In this document: positions 18,753-28,948 of the stretch, piece after piece | Numbering within the stretch: position 1 is the first letter of the stretch | Layout of the letters: each line of letters begins with the position of its first letter | Assembly: GCF_002715865.1 (NCBI RefSeq) | Contig: NZ_CP017696.1 | Span: 1,612,001-1,676,000 of the forward strand | DNA from: Bifidobacterium asteroides DSM 20089 | Lineage (GTDB): Bacteria; Actinomycetota; Actinomycetes; Actinomycetales; Bifidobacteriaceae | Reading direction: 5' to 3' | DNA length: 64,000 nucleotides | Position numbers and translations under genes: made by a program | The notes under the pieces: generated by a model | The model's input: only the letters and a program-made list of their open reading frames with translations | The model's database searches: none | What the model was told of the DNA's origin: nothing

Positions 18753-20428
18753 TGCCCGGCCTCCTCCGAACTGGCCGGATCCGTATCCCCGCGCCCCAGC
18801 AGGCCCTGCCTGTCGTGGGGATCATCATCCACGGAGGGGTCGGCCCAGTGCCCCTGGCGCCGCTCCTGCTCCATGACCTGACGCACCGCCTGCCGGGCGT
18901 CCATCATCTGGTGGTACTGGCGGCGGCGTTCGCTGTTGGTGCGGCGGCGGCTGAGCCCCTGGCTCTCCTCCAGACGCAGGTCACGGCCCCGGGCCACCTT
19001 GGGGGTGCCGTCCAGCATTTCGGCACCGGCCGCCACGCTCGGATCCCAGTCGAAGGCCACCGGATCGTCGCCAGGACCGATGCGGACCTCGTCACCTGGC
19101 CTGGCTCCGGCCTTGCGCAGGGCATCCTCCACACCCATCCTGGCCAGGCAGTCGGCCAGGTAGCCCACGGCCTCCTCGTTGTCAAAGTTGGTCTGGCGCA
19201 CCCAGCGCTCGGGCTTGGCTCCGCAGACCCTGAACCAGGTCTGTCCGGAACGGGTCTGATGCCGCTCAAGAGTGAAGTCGGCGGACTGGTCCCCATTCCT
19301 GCGCCGCCGCTCCAGGGGGCGGATGACCACGCGCTCCTCCTGGCTGGCCTCCTGCTGCTCATGCAGCTGCCTGCGCAGGCGGTCCACCAGATCGGCAAGG
19401 TAATAGCCCAGCTCCCTGAGTCCCTGATGCGAGGCTGTGGAGACCACAAAGACCTTGAGGCCCAGAGCCTCAAAGTCGGGCCTGACGAATTCAGCCAGTT
19501 CGCGAGCCTCCGGCAGGTCAGCCTTGTTGAGGATGATCACCCTGGGCCGCTCGGCCATAGGGATGACCCCCAGCGGAAGCTCCAGGCGGTCGGCATAGCG
19601 GGAAAGCTCCTCTTCCAGGGCCTGATAGTCGCTCATGGGGTCACGATCCGGCTCCAAGGTGGCGCAGTCGATGACATGGGCGATGATCTCAGTACGCTCG
19701 ATGTGCCTCAGGAACTCCAGCCCCAGGCCCTTGCCCTGGGAGGCCCCCGGAATCAGCCCTGGCACGTCGGCCATAGTGAAGCGGCTCTCCCCTGCCTGAA
19801 CCACGCCCAGGTTGGGCACCAGGGTGGTAAATGGATAGTCGGCGATCTTGGGCCGGGCCGCGCTCATGGCCGCCACCAGGCTGGACTTGCCAGAGCTGGG
19901 AAAACCGACCAGGGCCACGTCGGCGATGGATTTGAGCTCCAGTACCAGGTCGCGCTCCTGCCCGGGGTCCCCCAGCAGCGCGAAGCCGGGAGCCCGCCTG
20001 GCCTTGGTGGCCAGGGAGCGATTGCCCAGGCCGCCCACGCCTCCCTGGGCCGCCACGAACCGGTCCCCCACATGAGCCAGGTCGGCCAGACGCTCGCCCG
20101 GCTGTTTGCGCTCGCCTTGACCCCCCCTGGCGGTAAAGATCACAGTGCCCACAGGTACCGGCAAGATCAGATCCCGGCCACGGCTGCCATCCTTGTCGCC
20201 GCCCAGACCCATGGTGCCTGATTCGGCCTGGCGGTGTGGCAGGAAGCGGTAGTCCAGCAGGCTGGTGGCGTTGGCATCGGCCTGAAGAATGACCGAACCG
20301 CCCTGGCCACCATCGCCCCCATCGGGCCCGGCCAGGGGCTTGTACTTCTCGCGGCGGATGGAGGAAGCCCCATTGCCGCCGTCGCCACCCTTGACATGGA
20401 CGGTGACCTGATCCACAAATGCGCTCAT
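18749..20428 (-). CDS. obgE: GTPase Obg/CgtA
   Basis: A 559-residue ribosome-assembly GTPase. The glycine-rich OBG fold occupies residues 1-160, the G domain carries GFPSSGKSS (G1), DVPGL (G3) and NKAD (G4), and an OCT domain typical of Gram-positive Obg proteins lies near residues 350-430. A charged C-terminal tail of about 100 residues rich in Q, R and D is extra. It acts in 50S maturation and stress signalling. It follows rpmA after a terminator-like hairpin and overlaps proB by 4 nt. Confidence 0.97.
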   Translation of the reverse strand: MSAFVDQVTVHVKGGDGGNGASSIRREKYKPLAGPDGGDGGQGGSVILQADANATSLLDYRFLPHRQAESGTMGLGGDKDGSRGRDLILPVPVGTVIFTARGGQGERKQPGERLADLAHVGDRFVAAQGGVGGLGNRSLATKARRAPGFALLGDPGQERDLVLELKSIADVALVGFPSSGKSSLVAAMSAARPKIADYPFTTLVPNLGVVQAGESRFTMADVPGLIPGASQGKGLGLEFLRHIERTEIIAHVIDCATLEPDRDPMSDYQALEEELSRYADRLELPLGVIPMAERPRVIILNKADLPEARELAEFVRPDFEALGLKVFVVSTASHQGLRELGYYLADLVDRLRRQLHEQQEASQEERVVIRPLERRRRNGDQSADFTLERHQTRSGQTWFRVCGAKPERWVRQTNFDNEEAVGYLADCLARMGVEDALRKAGARPGDEVRIGPGDDPVAFDWDPSVAAGAEMLDGTPKVARGRDLRLEESQGLSRRRTNSERRRQYHQMMDARQAVRQVMEQERRQGHWADPSVDDDPHDRQGLLGRGDTDPASSEEAGQ

Positions 20429-20503
20429 AGGGGCCCATGGTACTCAATCCGGCCTGACATGCGGCCCCTGAGAGCTGAATGCCCGGCATCTCCATACATA
20501 TCG

Positions 20504-20536
20504 AAAAAGGCCACCCCATGAACAGGGATGGCCTTT
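20504..20536 (-). terminator. Terminator between rpmA and obgE
   Basis: On the minus strand an AAGGCCATCCC stem pairs (with one mismatch) with GGGGTGGCCTT around a 7-nt loop and is followed by a T run. It lies 22 nt after the rpmA stop, so most rplU-rpmA transcripts should end here, with some read-through or a new start for obgE-proB. Confidence 0.75.
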
Positions 20537-20558
20537 GGCCGATGCCGATAAAGGGCAA

Positions 20559-20810
20559 TCAGGCTGTAAGCACGTCAACGACCTTGCGGTCACGCCGGTT
20601 GGCGAACCGAACTGTTCCGTCCGTCAGGGCAAAGAGGGTGTGGTCCTTGCCCAGGCCGACGTTCTGGCCGGGATGGAACTTGGTGCCACGCTGGCGAACA
20701 ATGATGTTGCCGGCCACTACGGCCTCGCCGCCGAACTTCTTGACGCCCAGGTACTGTGCATTCGAATCGCGCCCGTTGCGTGAGCTGGACGCGCCCTTCT
20801 TATGTGCCAT
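20559..20810 (-). CDS. rpmA: 50S ribosomal protein L27
   Basis: An 83-residue L27 starting [19 protein letters not shown], with the basic N-terminal tail that reaches the peptidyl-transferase centre. There is no cleavable Firmicutes-type N-terminal extension. The start has an AAAGGAAC ribosome site. It follows rplU by 32 nt, the conserved order. Confidence 0.98.
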   Translation of the reverse strand: MAHKKGASSSRNGRDSNAQYLGVKKFGGEAVVAGNIIVRQRGTKFHPGQNVGLGKDHTLFALTDGTVRFANRRDRKVVDVLTA

Positions 20811-20842
20811 GTCTGGTTCCTTTCCTACCTCGACCTAGGCCC

Positions 20843-21151
20843 TCAGGCGATGGCCGTGATCCTGACCACGGTCTGCTTCTGGCGGTGGCCCTTGCGGCGC
20901 GCCACGCCGGTCTTGTTCTTGAACTTCTGGATGTTGATCTTGGGGCCCTTGGCCTCGTCGTCCACGACCTCGCCCTTGACGGAGATCTTGGCCAGATCCT
21001 TGGCGGCCATGGTCACCTTGGATCCATCGACGACCAGCGCGACCGGAAACTCGACCGACTCGCCCTTCCTGGCAGCCAGACGGTTGACCGTGATCTGGTC
21101 ACCGACCTCGACCTTCTCCTGATGGCCTCCGGCCTTCACAATCGCGTACAT
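20843..21151 (-). CDS. rplU: 50S ribosomal protein L21
   Basis: A 102-residue L21 beginning [14 protein letters not shown] and ending with the basic [15 protein letters not shown] segment that binds 23S rRNA. The frame is open upstream, but the ATG at 21151 matches the invariant L21 N-terminus. First gene of the rplU-rpmA pair; 155 nt separate it from the upstream RNase E/G stop. Confidence 0.98.
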   Translation of the reverse strand: MYAIVKAGGHQEKVEVGDQITVNRLAARKGESVEFPVALVVDGSKVTMAAKDLAKISVKGEVVDDEAKGPKINIQKFKNKTGVARRKGHRQKQTVVRITAIA

Positions 21152-21306
21152 AGCCCTACCTTGCCTGTTGTCCAAAGCTGTATGCGCCCGGCATCCGGGT
21201 CTCGCCATGCAATTGACGAACCCGTCCAGACACCAGCTAACCAGTATAGAAGCAAACACACCGCGTCGTCAAATGTGCCTGCCCCGCCGACAAAACGAAA
21301 TTCAGT

Positions 21307-23976
21307 TTATGACTCCTTGGCGACATCCGCCGTCTCAGCCTGGGCTTCATCCTCATCCGATGCCGCCTGGGCCGCCGCAGCGATCCTGGCCAGCTTGGCC
21401 TTGACTGCAGGCGTCGAGCCGGTGGACAGGGTCTCCTTGGCAGAGGAGCCATGACCATGCTTGTTGGTCTTGACGAAGGGGTCGCCGCCCTTGACCGCAT
21501 AGGGGTCGGCATAGGAGGCGGAGATGGTCGGCTTGTCGTGGAGGATGAAGCCTCGGCCATGGCAGGTGGGGCACTCCTCGGAGAAGGCCTCGACCAGCCC
21601 CTGGCCCACCCGCTTGCGGGTCATCTGGACCAGACCCAGGGAGGTGACCTCGGCCACCTGATGCTTGGTGCGGTCCCGGGCCAGGCACTCCACCAGACGG
21701 CGCAGGACCAGGTCGCGGTTGGCCGGCATGACCATATCCACATAGTCGATCATGATCATGCCGCCGATGTCGCGCAGACGCAACTGCCGGGCGATCTCCT
21801 CGGAGGCCTCCAGGTTGCAACGGGTCACCGTCTCCTCCAGGGACTTGCCCTTGCCTATGAAGCGGCCGGTGTTCACATCGATGGTGGTCATGGCCTCGGT
21901 GCGGTCGATGACCAGGGAGCCGCCGGATGGCAGGTAGACCTGACGCTCCATGCCCTTGCGCAGCTGGCTGTCGATGCTCCAACGGTCGAAGACGTCCTTG
22001 CCCTGGTGCTCGGCCGGATCCCAATGCTCAAGCTTCTCCTCCAGGTCGGGGGCCATGGTCTCCAGGTAATTGCGGACCCTCTCGTAGACCCCCTCGCCCT
22101 GGACCACCAGCTTGGCGAAGTCGTCATTGAAGATGTCGCGGACCACGCGGATGGCCACGTCCGGCTCGCCCTGCAGAAGCTTGGGACGCTTGCCGTGCAG
22201 GAACTCCTTGCGCTTGTCCTCGATCTTGCTCCACTGACGCTGCAGGTTCTCCAGGTCCTTGGTCAGGGCCTCTTCGCTGGCCCCCTCGGCCGCGGTGCGG
22301 ATGATGACCCCCATGTCCTTGGGAGCCACCCTGGAGACGATGCTCTTGAGGCGGGAACGCTCGCGGTCGGGCAGCTTGCGGCTGACGCCGGTCATGCCGC
22401 CCGAGGGGACCAGGACCAGGAAACGGCCGGCCAGCGTGACCTGCGAGGTCAGGCGGGCGCCCTTGTGGCCGATGGGATCCTTGGTGACCTGGACCAGCAC
22501 GGGATCGCCGGATTTGAAGGCCAGTTCGATCCGGCGTGGCTGGCCCTCCAGACGGGTGGAGTCCCAGTTGACCTCGCCGGCGTAGAGCACACCGTTGCGG
22601 GCCTGGCCTATGTCCACGAATGCGGCCTCCATGCTGGGAAGGACGTTTTGGACCCGGCCCAGGTAGATGTTGCCGACAGTGGAGACCTCCTGGATGTCGG
22701 AGACGTAGTGCTCGACCAGGATGTCGTCCTCGATGACCGAGATCTGGGTGTGGTGCTCCTTTTCGCGCACCACCATCAGACGGTTGACGTTTTCGCGGCG
22801 GGCAAGGAAGTCCTGCTCGACCAGCTGGGACTGGCGGGAGCGCTCGCGGCGGTTGTCCCGTCGGCGCTGCTTCTTGGCCTCCAGGCGGGTGGAGCCCTCC
22901 ACGTCGGTGATCTCGTCAATATACTGCTGCTTGCGTGAACGGCGGGTGCTGGACTCCTCTGGCTCGCCCTCAGCGGACTTGGAGCCCCTGCGACGGCGAC
23001 GACGACGGGTCAGCGGGGCCTCGTCCTCGTCATCCTTGTCTTTCTCCTGCTCGTGCCCGCGACGGCGACGACGAGTGGAAACGGTCTTCTCAGTGTCCTC
23101 ATCATCGCTCTTGGCACGGCGACGGCGACGGGTGCGGGTGCCGGATTCCTGCTGATCCTCGTCCTGCTCCTGATCATCGTCGACCACGAAAGTGATACCC
23201 TCGTGATCCAGATCCTCCTCGATGCGTTCCACCTCGTCGGCGGCCCTGCGCTCCTCGGCGTTGAGCCTGCGGGAACGGCGCGAGCCGCCCTCCGAAGCGT
23301 TCCTGGACCTGCCGCGACGGGAGGTCTTGGACGATTGCTCGACTTCCTCGTCCTCATCATCCCGTTCCTGGCGCTCATCCTGCTCAGGCCGGGAGGCGGG
23401 TATGACCGGCTCCTGGAAGAGCAGGGATGTCATAGGACGGGGACGGGATGCGCGTGGACGCTCATCCTGCTCCTGGGCCTTCCGGCCGGTCCTCTGGCTG
23501 CGGCCTGAGGTCAGAGCCTCCACAGCCTCAAGGGCACGCTCCTGACGGTCTTGATCAGGTTCGCCCTCCTGGGCATGCTCCTCGGTGCGTCGACGGGTGG
23601 CAGTTCTGGTGCGACGACGAGTGGTCGTCCTGGTTGGCTTGGACTCGCTCCCATCATCTTGGGCATCCTGGCCGGAGTGGTCCTGCACGCTCTGATCGGC
23701 CGTCTGATCCTCCTTGGACTTGCGGGTGCGACGGCGACGGGTGGAGGAGGGCTCGGACTCATCGTCCTCCTCCTTGGCCCTGCGGGAGGTCTTGCGCTTC
23801 TCGGCCTCGACTTTCACGGGCACGTCGGCACCAGCTGCGCCGGCCACCCTGACCACACGCCGTCCAGCACGGCGACGGGTACCGGAACCGGCGGTCTCCT
23901 GGACCTGCCGCTCCTGCCCATTCCCACTGGCGGACCTACTATCCTGGGTATCCTCATTATTCGTTTTTTCGGGCAC
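21307..23976 (-). CDS. rne: Ribonuclease E/G family endoribonuclease
   Basis: Central mRNA and rRNA processing nuclease. The catalytic part fills the C-terminal half: S1 domain (VGNIYLGRVQNVLPSMEAAFVDIG), catalytic aspartates in TIDVNTGRFIGKG and MIMIDYVDM, and a Zn-link CPTCHGRG. The first about 400 residues are disordered, alternating acidic stretches with runs of four to seven arginines (TRRRRR-like blocks), as in actinobacterial RNase E where such arms bind RNA and partners. I prefer GTG 23976 because AAGGAG lies 4 nt before it; GTG 24033 would add 19 residues. It lies upstream of rplU on the same strand, as in many actinobacteria. Confidence 0.94.
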   Translation of the reverse strand: MPEKTNNEDTQDSRSASGNGQERQVQETAGSGTRRRAGRRVVRVAGAAGADVPVKVEAEKRKTSRRAKEEDDESEPSSTRRRRTRKSKEDQTADQSVQDHSGQDAQDDGSESKPTRTTTRRRTRTATRRRTEEHAQEGEPDQDRQERALEAVEALTSGRSQRTGRKAQEQDERPRASRPRPMTSLLFQEPVIPASRPEQDERQERDDEDEEVEQSSKTSRRGRSRNASEGGSRRSRRLNAEERRAADEVERIEEDLDHEGITFVVDDDQEQDEDQQESGTRTRRRRRAKSDDEDTEKTVSTRRRRRGHEQEKDKDDEDEAPLTRRRRRRRGSKSAEGEPEESSTRRSRKQQYIDEITDVEGSTRLEAKKQRRRDNRRERSRQSQLVEQDFLARRENVNRLMVVREKEHHTQISVIEDDILVEHYVSDIQEVSTVGNIYLGRVQNVLPSMEAAFVDIGQARNGVLYAGEVNWDSTRLEGQPRRIELAFKSGDPVLVQVTKDPIGHKGARLTSQVTLAGRFLVLVPSGGMTGVSRKLPDRERSRLKSIVSRVAPKDMGVIIRTAAEGASEEALTKDLENLQRQWSKIEDKRKEFLHGKRPKLLQGEPDVAIRVVRDIFNDDFAKLVVQGEGVYERVRNYLETMAPDLEEKLEHWDPAEHQGKDVFDRWSIDSQLRKGMERQVYLPSGGSLVIDRTEAMTTIDVNTGRFIGKGKSLEETVTRCNLEASEEIARQLRLRDIGGMIMIDYVDMVMPANRDLVLRRLVECLARDRTKHQVAEVTSLGLVQMTRKRVGQGLVEAFSEECPTCHGRGFILHDKPTISASYADPYAVKGGDPFVKTNKHGHGSSAKETLSTGSTPAVKAKLARIAAAAQAASDEDEAQAETADVAKES

Positions 23977-24212
23977 AATGCTCCTTGCGGCACGCCGCCT
24001 CGTGCCGCTCTCACGGTTCCGATCCGTCCTCACGCTGCACTCTCACTGCAGCCGCGCACCTGCGTGCGCCTGATCGAAACGCCTTGGCAAAAAGTCTTCC
24101 TGACGCAGGCGGACACCGACGCCCGTACGAATCACTGGGTCTCCATACGGGGGGATCAACGCCTACGCTGCAAGTAGTCAGGCAGAACCACCGTCCTCTA
24201 GTATGGCACAGA

Positions 24213-25442
24213 TCAGCGGCCGTCAGGTCCATTGAGCCACTCGACCAGTATTGCTTCCAGCCGGACCAGGTCATCCAGGGGCACCTGTTCGTCGGCCTTG
24301 TGGGCCAGCAGGGGGTTCCCTGCGCCCAGGTTGACGGCCGGTAGGCCAAGGGCTGAAAACCGCGCCACATCGGTCCACCCAAGCTTGGCGCGAGGCTGTT
24401 GGCCCGTGGTCCGAGCGACCAGATCCGCCAGCGAACGGGCCCAAGGCGAGTCCAGACCCGGACTGGCTGCGGGCGATTCGTCGCACATGCGCACCGAGAA
24501 TCCCTGGAAGACCCCGCCGCAGGCCATATGCTCGCCATTGCCCAGCTCTGCACCTGTCCCCTGACCCATCATGAGCTCCTTGGCCTGGGCCAGGCTCTTG
24601 TCGGGGGCGAACCGGTAGTTGACATGCACCCGGCAGCGGTCGGGGATGACGTTAGTGCCCAGGCCGCCCTCGATCATGGTGGCGTTGAGCCCCTCCCGGT
24701 AGTCCAGACCATCCACCCGCACCGTGGCCGGACGGTACTGCTCCAGCCGGTCCAGAATGGGCGCGGCAGCGTGGATGGCGTTGCTGCCCATCCAGGCCCG
24801 GGCAGAGTGGGCCGTCGTGCCGTGGGTGATCAGGTCAAAACGCATGGTTCCATTGCAACCGGCTTCGATGGCGCAGTCCGTGGGCTCGCCGATGATGGCG
24901 AAATCCCCCTGAACCCAGTCAGGGTGGGCAGCCACCACCCGACCCAGCCCGTTCAGATCGGCCTGGACCTCCTCATGGTCATAGAAGACGAAGGTCAGGT
25001 CATAGACCGGCTCCCGAAGGGTGAGCGCCAGGTGGAGAAAGACGGTATCCGAAGCCTTCATATCGGCGGTGCCCCTGCCGTAGAGCACCCGGGATCCGGG
25101 GTGGGCGGCGGACAGGTCGGCCCGAATGTCCGGGTCGCCGGGCTCCAGCCAGCGCGGAGGCATGTTCCCATCCACGGGCACGGTGTCCAGATGCCCGGCA
25201 AGGACGATGCGATGGGGACGGCCCAGCCGGGTGGAGGCCACGACCGTGTCGCCCAGCCGTCGGACCAAGAGGTCGGCCCGTGAGGACAGGGCCCTCTGGA
25301 CGGCATCAGCCAGGGCGCCCTCCTGGCCGCTGACCGAGGGCAGGGCGGTCATGGCCTCCAGTATCCTTGCCATGTCCTGGGCAGGTTCAGTCCCCCGGAC
25401 GCCGGAAAGAAGATTAATATCCGTCTGTGTGTTCTTGGCCAT
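24213..25442 (-). CDS. dapE: Succinyl-diaminopimelate desuccinylase
   Basis: A 409-residue M20 metallopeptidase-fold enzyme that hydrolyses N-succinyl-LL-diaminopimelate to LL-DAP for lysine and peptidoglycan. Metal and catalytic residues are visible: LAGHLDTVPVDGN (His, Asp), RGTADMK, the YDHEEV pair, EPTD, and a late GAGNPLLAHKADE histidine. Length suits actinobacterial DapE. The gene is divergent from the AEC transporter, with 144 nt between starts, and could be co-transcribed with rne 236 nt downstream. The lysine genes lysA and hom lie 5-6 kb away. Confidence 0.93.
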   Translation of the reverse strand: MAKNTQTDINLLSGVRGTEPAQDMARILEAMTALPSVSGQEGALADAVQRALSSRADLLVRRLGDTVVASTRLGRPHRIVLAGHLDTVPVDGNMPPRWLEPGDPDIRADLSAAHPGSRVLYGRGTADMKASDTVFLHLALTLREPVYDLTFVFYDHEEVQADLNGLGRVVAAHPDWVQGDFAIIGEPTDCAIEAGCNGTMRFDLITHGTTAHSARAWMGSNAIHAAAPILDRLEQYRPATVRVDGLDYREGLNATMIEGGLGTNVIPDRCRVHVNYRFAPDKSLAQAKELMMGQGTGAELGNGEHMACGGVFQGFSVRMCDESPAASPGLDSPWARSLADLVARTTGQQPRAKLGWTDVARFSALGLPAVNLGAGNPLLAHKADEQVPLDDLVRLEAILVEWLNGPDGR

Positions 25443-25586
25443 AGTGCCATGCTAGCGGGCCGAGGGAGCGCGGATGGAACTACAGCCGCAAGCATGAGGT
25501 CCGGGTGGCACAATGGGGACGACGGAAGCGGTGGCACTCCGCCTGGAAAGCCGCCGTCCACCATGCGAGACGAGGAGGATGCCGGA

Positions 25587-26531
25587 GTGCCTGGACTGCT
25601 CAGTGCCATGGAAGGGTTCTTCATCATCGGCGTGGTCATCGCCGTGGGCTATGTGGCCGCACGCTTCCACGTAGGCGGTCCCACGGCCCAGCTGGTGCTC
25701 AACAAATACTCTTTCTTTGTATCAACGCCCTGCCTGATGTTCGCCATCCTCTCCAAGCAGAAGCTGTCGGTCATCTTCCACCCCAGCATCATCGTGGCCT
25801 TCCTGTCGGCGGCGGCCGTGGGTCTGCTCTTCGTGGCCCTTAACGCAACCAGCTTCCACCTGCCGGCCGCCGAAGCCACCATCGGCGCTCTTGACGCCCT
25901 GTATCTGAACTCCAACAACATCGGGCTGCCTGTCGCCACCTATATTCTGGGCAATCCCACATTGGTGGCGCCCATCCTGGTCATGCAACAGGCCCTGTTC
26001 ACCCCTATCGGGCTGACCGTTCTGGACGCGACCACCAGCGGCAGGCTCTCAGTCAAGACCATCCTCAAACAGCCTCTGAAGCAGCCCATCCTCATCGGCT
26101 CCCTGGGCGGCATAGTGATCTCGGCCATCAGCGCCCAGGCCGGCCATTTCGTCATCCCCGACTTCGTCTACAAGCCCATCGACATGATCGGGCAGTCGGC
26201 AGTGCCCATGATCCTCATGGCCTTCGGCATGTCCCTGCGGGGTTCACGGCCCATGGGCCGGGGGACGGACCGCCGGGCCACCCTCTGCGCGGTCATTCTG
26301 AAGAATCTGGTCATGCCCATAATCGCCTACCTGCTGGCCCGGTTCATGATGGGCTTCAGCGGGGCGGAGCTGTACGGGTGCGTGGTTCTGGCGGCCCTGC
26401 CCACCGGCCAGAACGTCTACAACTACGCAGCCCGCTACGGGGTGGGAACCACTTTCGCCAGGGACGCCATCCTGCTGAGCACGATCAGCTCGCCCGTGAT
26501 CATCGCCCTGGTCGCCTTGCTGCTGAGCTGA
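25587..26531 (+). CDS. AEC (auxin efflux carrier) family permease
   Basis: A 314-residue inner-membrane transporter with about 10 helices arranged as two repeats, with the family features YLNSNNIGLPVATYILG near residue 110 and LPTGQNVYNYAARYGVG near residue 270. Bacterial members export or exchange organic acids such as malate or malonate, but the substrate here is unknown. GTG 25587 is preferred because a perfect AGGAGG lies 8 nt upstream; an ATG at 25563 and an earlier one at 25449 lack good ribosome sites. It is divergent from dapE and convergent with the Maf-Nudix gene. Confidence 0.88.
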   Translation: MPGLLSAMEGFFIIGVVIAVGYVAARFHVGGPTAQLVLNKYSFFVSTPCLMFAILSKQKLSVIFHPSIIVAFLSAAAVGLLFVALNATSFHLPAAEATIGALDALYLNSNNIGLPVATYILGNPTLVAPILVMQQALFTPIGLTVLDATTSGRLSVKTILKQPLKQPILIGSLGGIVISAISAQAGHFVIPDFVYKPIDMIGQSAVPMILMAFGMSLRGSRPMGRGTDRRATLCAVILKNLVMPIIAYLLARFMMGFSGAELYGCVVLAALPTGQNVYNYAARYGVGTTFARDAILLSTISSPVIIALVALLLS

Positions 26532-26553
26532 TACGCCCGAACAGGCTTCCCGC

Positions 26554-27903
26554 TCAGCCTTCGGCCGCGAGGGTCTCCAAGCGTTGCCGGAAGTGCGGCC
26601 AGTCCTGTCCGAAAGCCTTCAGAAGAGGTAGGCCCGAGACCTTGTCCAGGTCCACCCATTCCAGGGCAATGCTCTCGTCGTCATTCATGCGGGGGTCGAC
26701 ATGGTGGCCGGGACGCTCGAAGGCCAGGATGGTCGTGTAACCCCAGGGACCATGGTCCTCCAGGTAGGACCCCACCACCTGAATGTCCTCCGGGCGGATG
26801 TTGGCCTCCTCATAACTCTCGCGCAGACCGCCCTCCAGGGGGTTCTCCCCGTCGGAGATGGCACCGCCCGGCACACCCCAGGTGCCGCCCTCAGCGCTCC
26901 AACGTACCCGATGCTGCAGAAGCACACTGACCGGCGCGCCGCTGCGGACATCACGCCGGGCCAGCAAGACACCGGCAGCCCCATTGAGCCCCCAGTGCCG
27001 CTTGCCGCAGGCGCAGTCCACCCATCCGTCGCCAGGCTGATGGACGTTCTCCGCGGGGGCGGCCAGTCCTTCAGGACCATGCGTCGATCCGTCGGCCGGC
27101 TGACGCTCGGGCATGACCCGTTCGGCCCAAAGGTCAGACCAGGAGACACCCAGCTCCTGGGCCAGGGCGCGCAGGGTGGGCATGCTCAATCCCATCACCC
27201 CGCTGGGGTCGCCTTCGACGCCCTGAATGAAAGCGCTGCCCAACCCCTCCAAGGTGAAGGATCCGGCCACCTCCAAGGGTTCGCCGGTGGCTACATAGGC
27301 CTGCATGGTGGCCCGGTCGTAGTCTCCGAAGATCACTTGAGCACTGCTGACCGCCCGGGCCCGATGTCCGGTGGCCAAATCGATCAGGCAGTGGCCGGTG
27401 ACCAGGGTGCCGGTTCGGCCACGCATGGCCATAAGCCGCTCCAGAGCACGCTCCGGCTTGTGAGGCTTGCCCATGACGACCCCGTCCATACTGAATAGCG
27501 AATCACATCCCAGCAGGAGGGGTCCGCGCTCGGCATCGATCATCCCGCCCCAGGCCCCAAGGACCTGGCTCATGGGATTCCGGGAGGATGCACCGGAATC
27601 GCTCTGGTTCAGAGGCCTGAACGTGACCAGTTCGCCCCGCGAGCGCCTTTCGGCATCCTTGACGGCATCCATGGTCGCTTGGACAGCCGAGGCCTTGGCC
27701 TCAGCCAAGACACCGACCCGTTCGCACGCATCCAGGTCATCCAGGTGACGACCTGATTTTCCGGCCTGTTCAGCCAGGACGGCTGGCTCATCCACCTTTG
27801 AGGGTCGAATGATGGGGTCAATGCCTGCTTGGACCAGAAGCCGACGCCTGGAGGGGGAGGATGAGGCCAGGATGAGCGGAATATGCCTGTCTTCAGTGTT
27901 CAC
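26554..27903 (-). CDS. Maf nucleotide pyrophosphatase fused to a Nudix hydrolase
   Basis: A 449-residue two-enzyme fusion. The N-terminal part is a Maf/YhdE pyrophosphatase (ILASSSPSRRRLL near the start, GCDSLFSMDG, QGVEGDPSGVMGLSMP) that hydrolyses noncanonical or surplus nucleoside triphosphates. After a linker come a short zinc-ribbon-like CACGKRHWG and a Nudix domain with a G-x5-E-x7-REsxEE box (GAISDGENPLEGGLRESYEE). Both halves would clean nucleotide pools. The Maf half has an extra 40-residue insertion before GCDSLF. The GTG start at 27903 overlaps the thrB stop by 11 nt and has an AGGAAGG ribosome site; the frame's upstream extension is not coding. Confidence 0.9.
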   Translation of the reverse strand: MNTEDRHIPLILASSSPSRRRLLVQAGIDPIIRPSKVDEPAVLAEQAGKSGRHLDDLDACERVGVLAEAKASAVQATMDAVKDAERRSRGELVTFRPLNQSDSGASSRNPMSQVLGAWGGMIDAERGPLLLGCDSLFSMDGVVMGKPHKPERALERLMAMRGRTGTLVTGHCLIDLATGHRARAVSSAQVIFGDYDRATMQAYVATGEPLEVAGSFTLEGLGSAFIQGVEGDPSGVMGLSMPTLRALAQELGVSWSDLWAERVMPERQPADGSTHGPEGLAAPAENVHQPGDGWVDCACGKRHWGLNGAAGVLLARRDVRSGAPVSVLLQHRVRWSAEGGTWGVPGGAISDGENPLEGGLRESYEEANIRPEDIQVVGSYLEDHGPWGYTTILAFERPGHHVDPRMNDDESIALEWVDLDKVSGLPLLKAFGQDWPHFRQRLETLAAEG

Positions 27904-28948
27904 GATTGCCTTCCTGGTCCCGTTCCACCTGAACCCCCTGGCAGTCCACATCCAGGGGCAGAATCCGCCAGCGACCGGAATCCAGATAGTCCTTGGCAAG
28001 GGTCCGCAACTGATTTTCAGCATCCCCGTAGTGCAGGACGATAATGCACGGTCCAGCCCCTGAGACGGCCGCCGCGTAACCCTGACGGCGCAGGAGCTGC
28101 AGGAGCTTGGTCGAAGAGGGCATGAGCCCGGCCCGGTATGGCTGATGGAGCCGATCCTGGGTGGCTACGAAAAGCAGGGCGTTGGCCCTGGCAGCCTGCC
28201 CGGCTGCCTCGGTCCCCAGGTCATCCAGTGAGCCGGGGTTCAGAGCGCCGGGAATCAGGGCAGCCCGCGAGAGGTTATGAACGGCATCCGCGTAAGGCAC
28301 CCGGTTGGGCAGGGCCTGTCGGGCCTTCTGCGTGGACAGATGAGCACCAGGGACGAAGACTGTGGCTTTGATGGCCGGATCCACCTTGTAGCGCAGGGTA
28401 TGGTAACCGCCCTCCAGGGGTGCGCCCTCGGCTATGGGCAGGGAACCCACCCCTTCGCCAGTGGCCAGATCATAGGAGACGGTCAGTCCCCCGTAGACTG
28501 CAGGCGCCACATTGTCGGGATGTCCCTCGATCTGGGCGGCCAGCGCGAAGACGGCATCACGGCGCAGAGGGCCGGCGTGGGCGAAGGCCGCAGCCGCCGC
28601 AATCCCGGCCACGATGGCCTCAGCGCTGGATCCCAACCCCCTTGCCTGGGGAATACGATTGACGGCGCGCATGATGAAGCCGAACTTTGGCAGACCAAAG
28701 ACCTGGCAGGCCCGCCGGAAGGCGGAGACGACCAAGTGGGTCTCGTCTCGGGGCAGGGTTCGCTCCCCCTCCCCCTTGATGACCACATAGGCGGTGGTGT
28801 CGCCGGGGTCCACGGAACGGGTGAAGACGATCTCGTCGTGGTAGTCCAATGCCAGGCCGACCGCATCGAACCCCGAACCCAGGTTGGCGCTGGTGGCCGG
28901 CACACGCACCCGCACGGTGGACGGACTCTCTGTGGCAGACGTCATCAT
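27893..28948 (-). CDS. thrB: Homoserine kinase
   Basis: A 351-residue GHMP kinase that phosphorylates homoserine for threonine synthesis. VPATSANLGSGFDAVGLALDYHDE near residue 15 and the ATP loop ARGLGSSAEAIVAG near residue 105 are diagnostic. The ATG at 28948 overlaps the hom stop (ATGA), so hom and thrB are coupled; a second ATG follows immediately. thrC is not in the window, as in genomes where it lies elsewhere. Confidence 0.96.
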   Translation of the reverse strand: MMTSATESPSTVRVRVPATSANLGSGFDAVGLALDYHDEIVFTRSVDPGDTTAYVVIKGEGERTLPRDETHLVVSAFRRACQVFGLPKFGFIMRAVNRIPQARGLGSSAEAIVAGIAAAAAFAHAGPLRRDAVFALAAQIEGHPDNVAPAVYGGLTVSYDLATGEGVGSLPIAEGAPLEGGYHTLRYKVDPAIKATVFVPGAHLSTQKARQALPNRVPYADAVHNLSRAALIPGALNPGSLDDLGTEAAGQAARANALLFVATQDRLHQPYRAGLMPSSTKLLQLLRRQGYAAAVSGAGPCIIVLHYGDAENQLRTLAKDYLDSGRWRILPLDVDCQGVQVERDQEGNREH

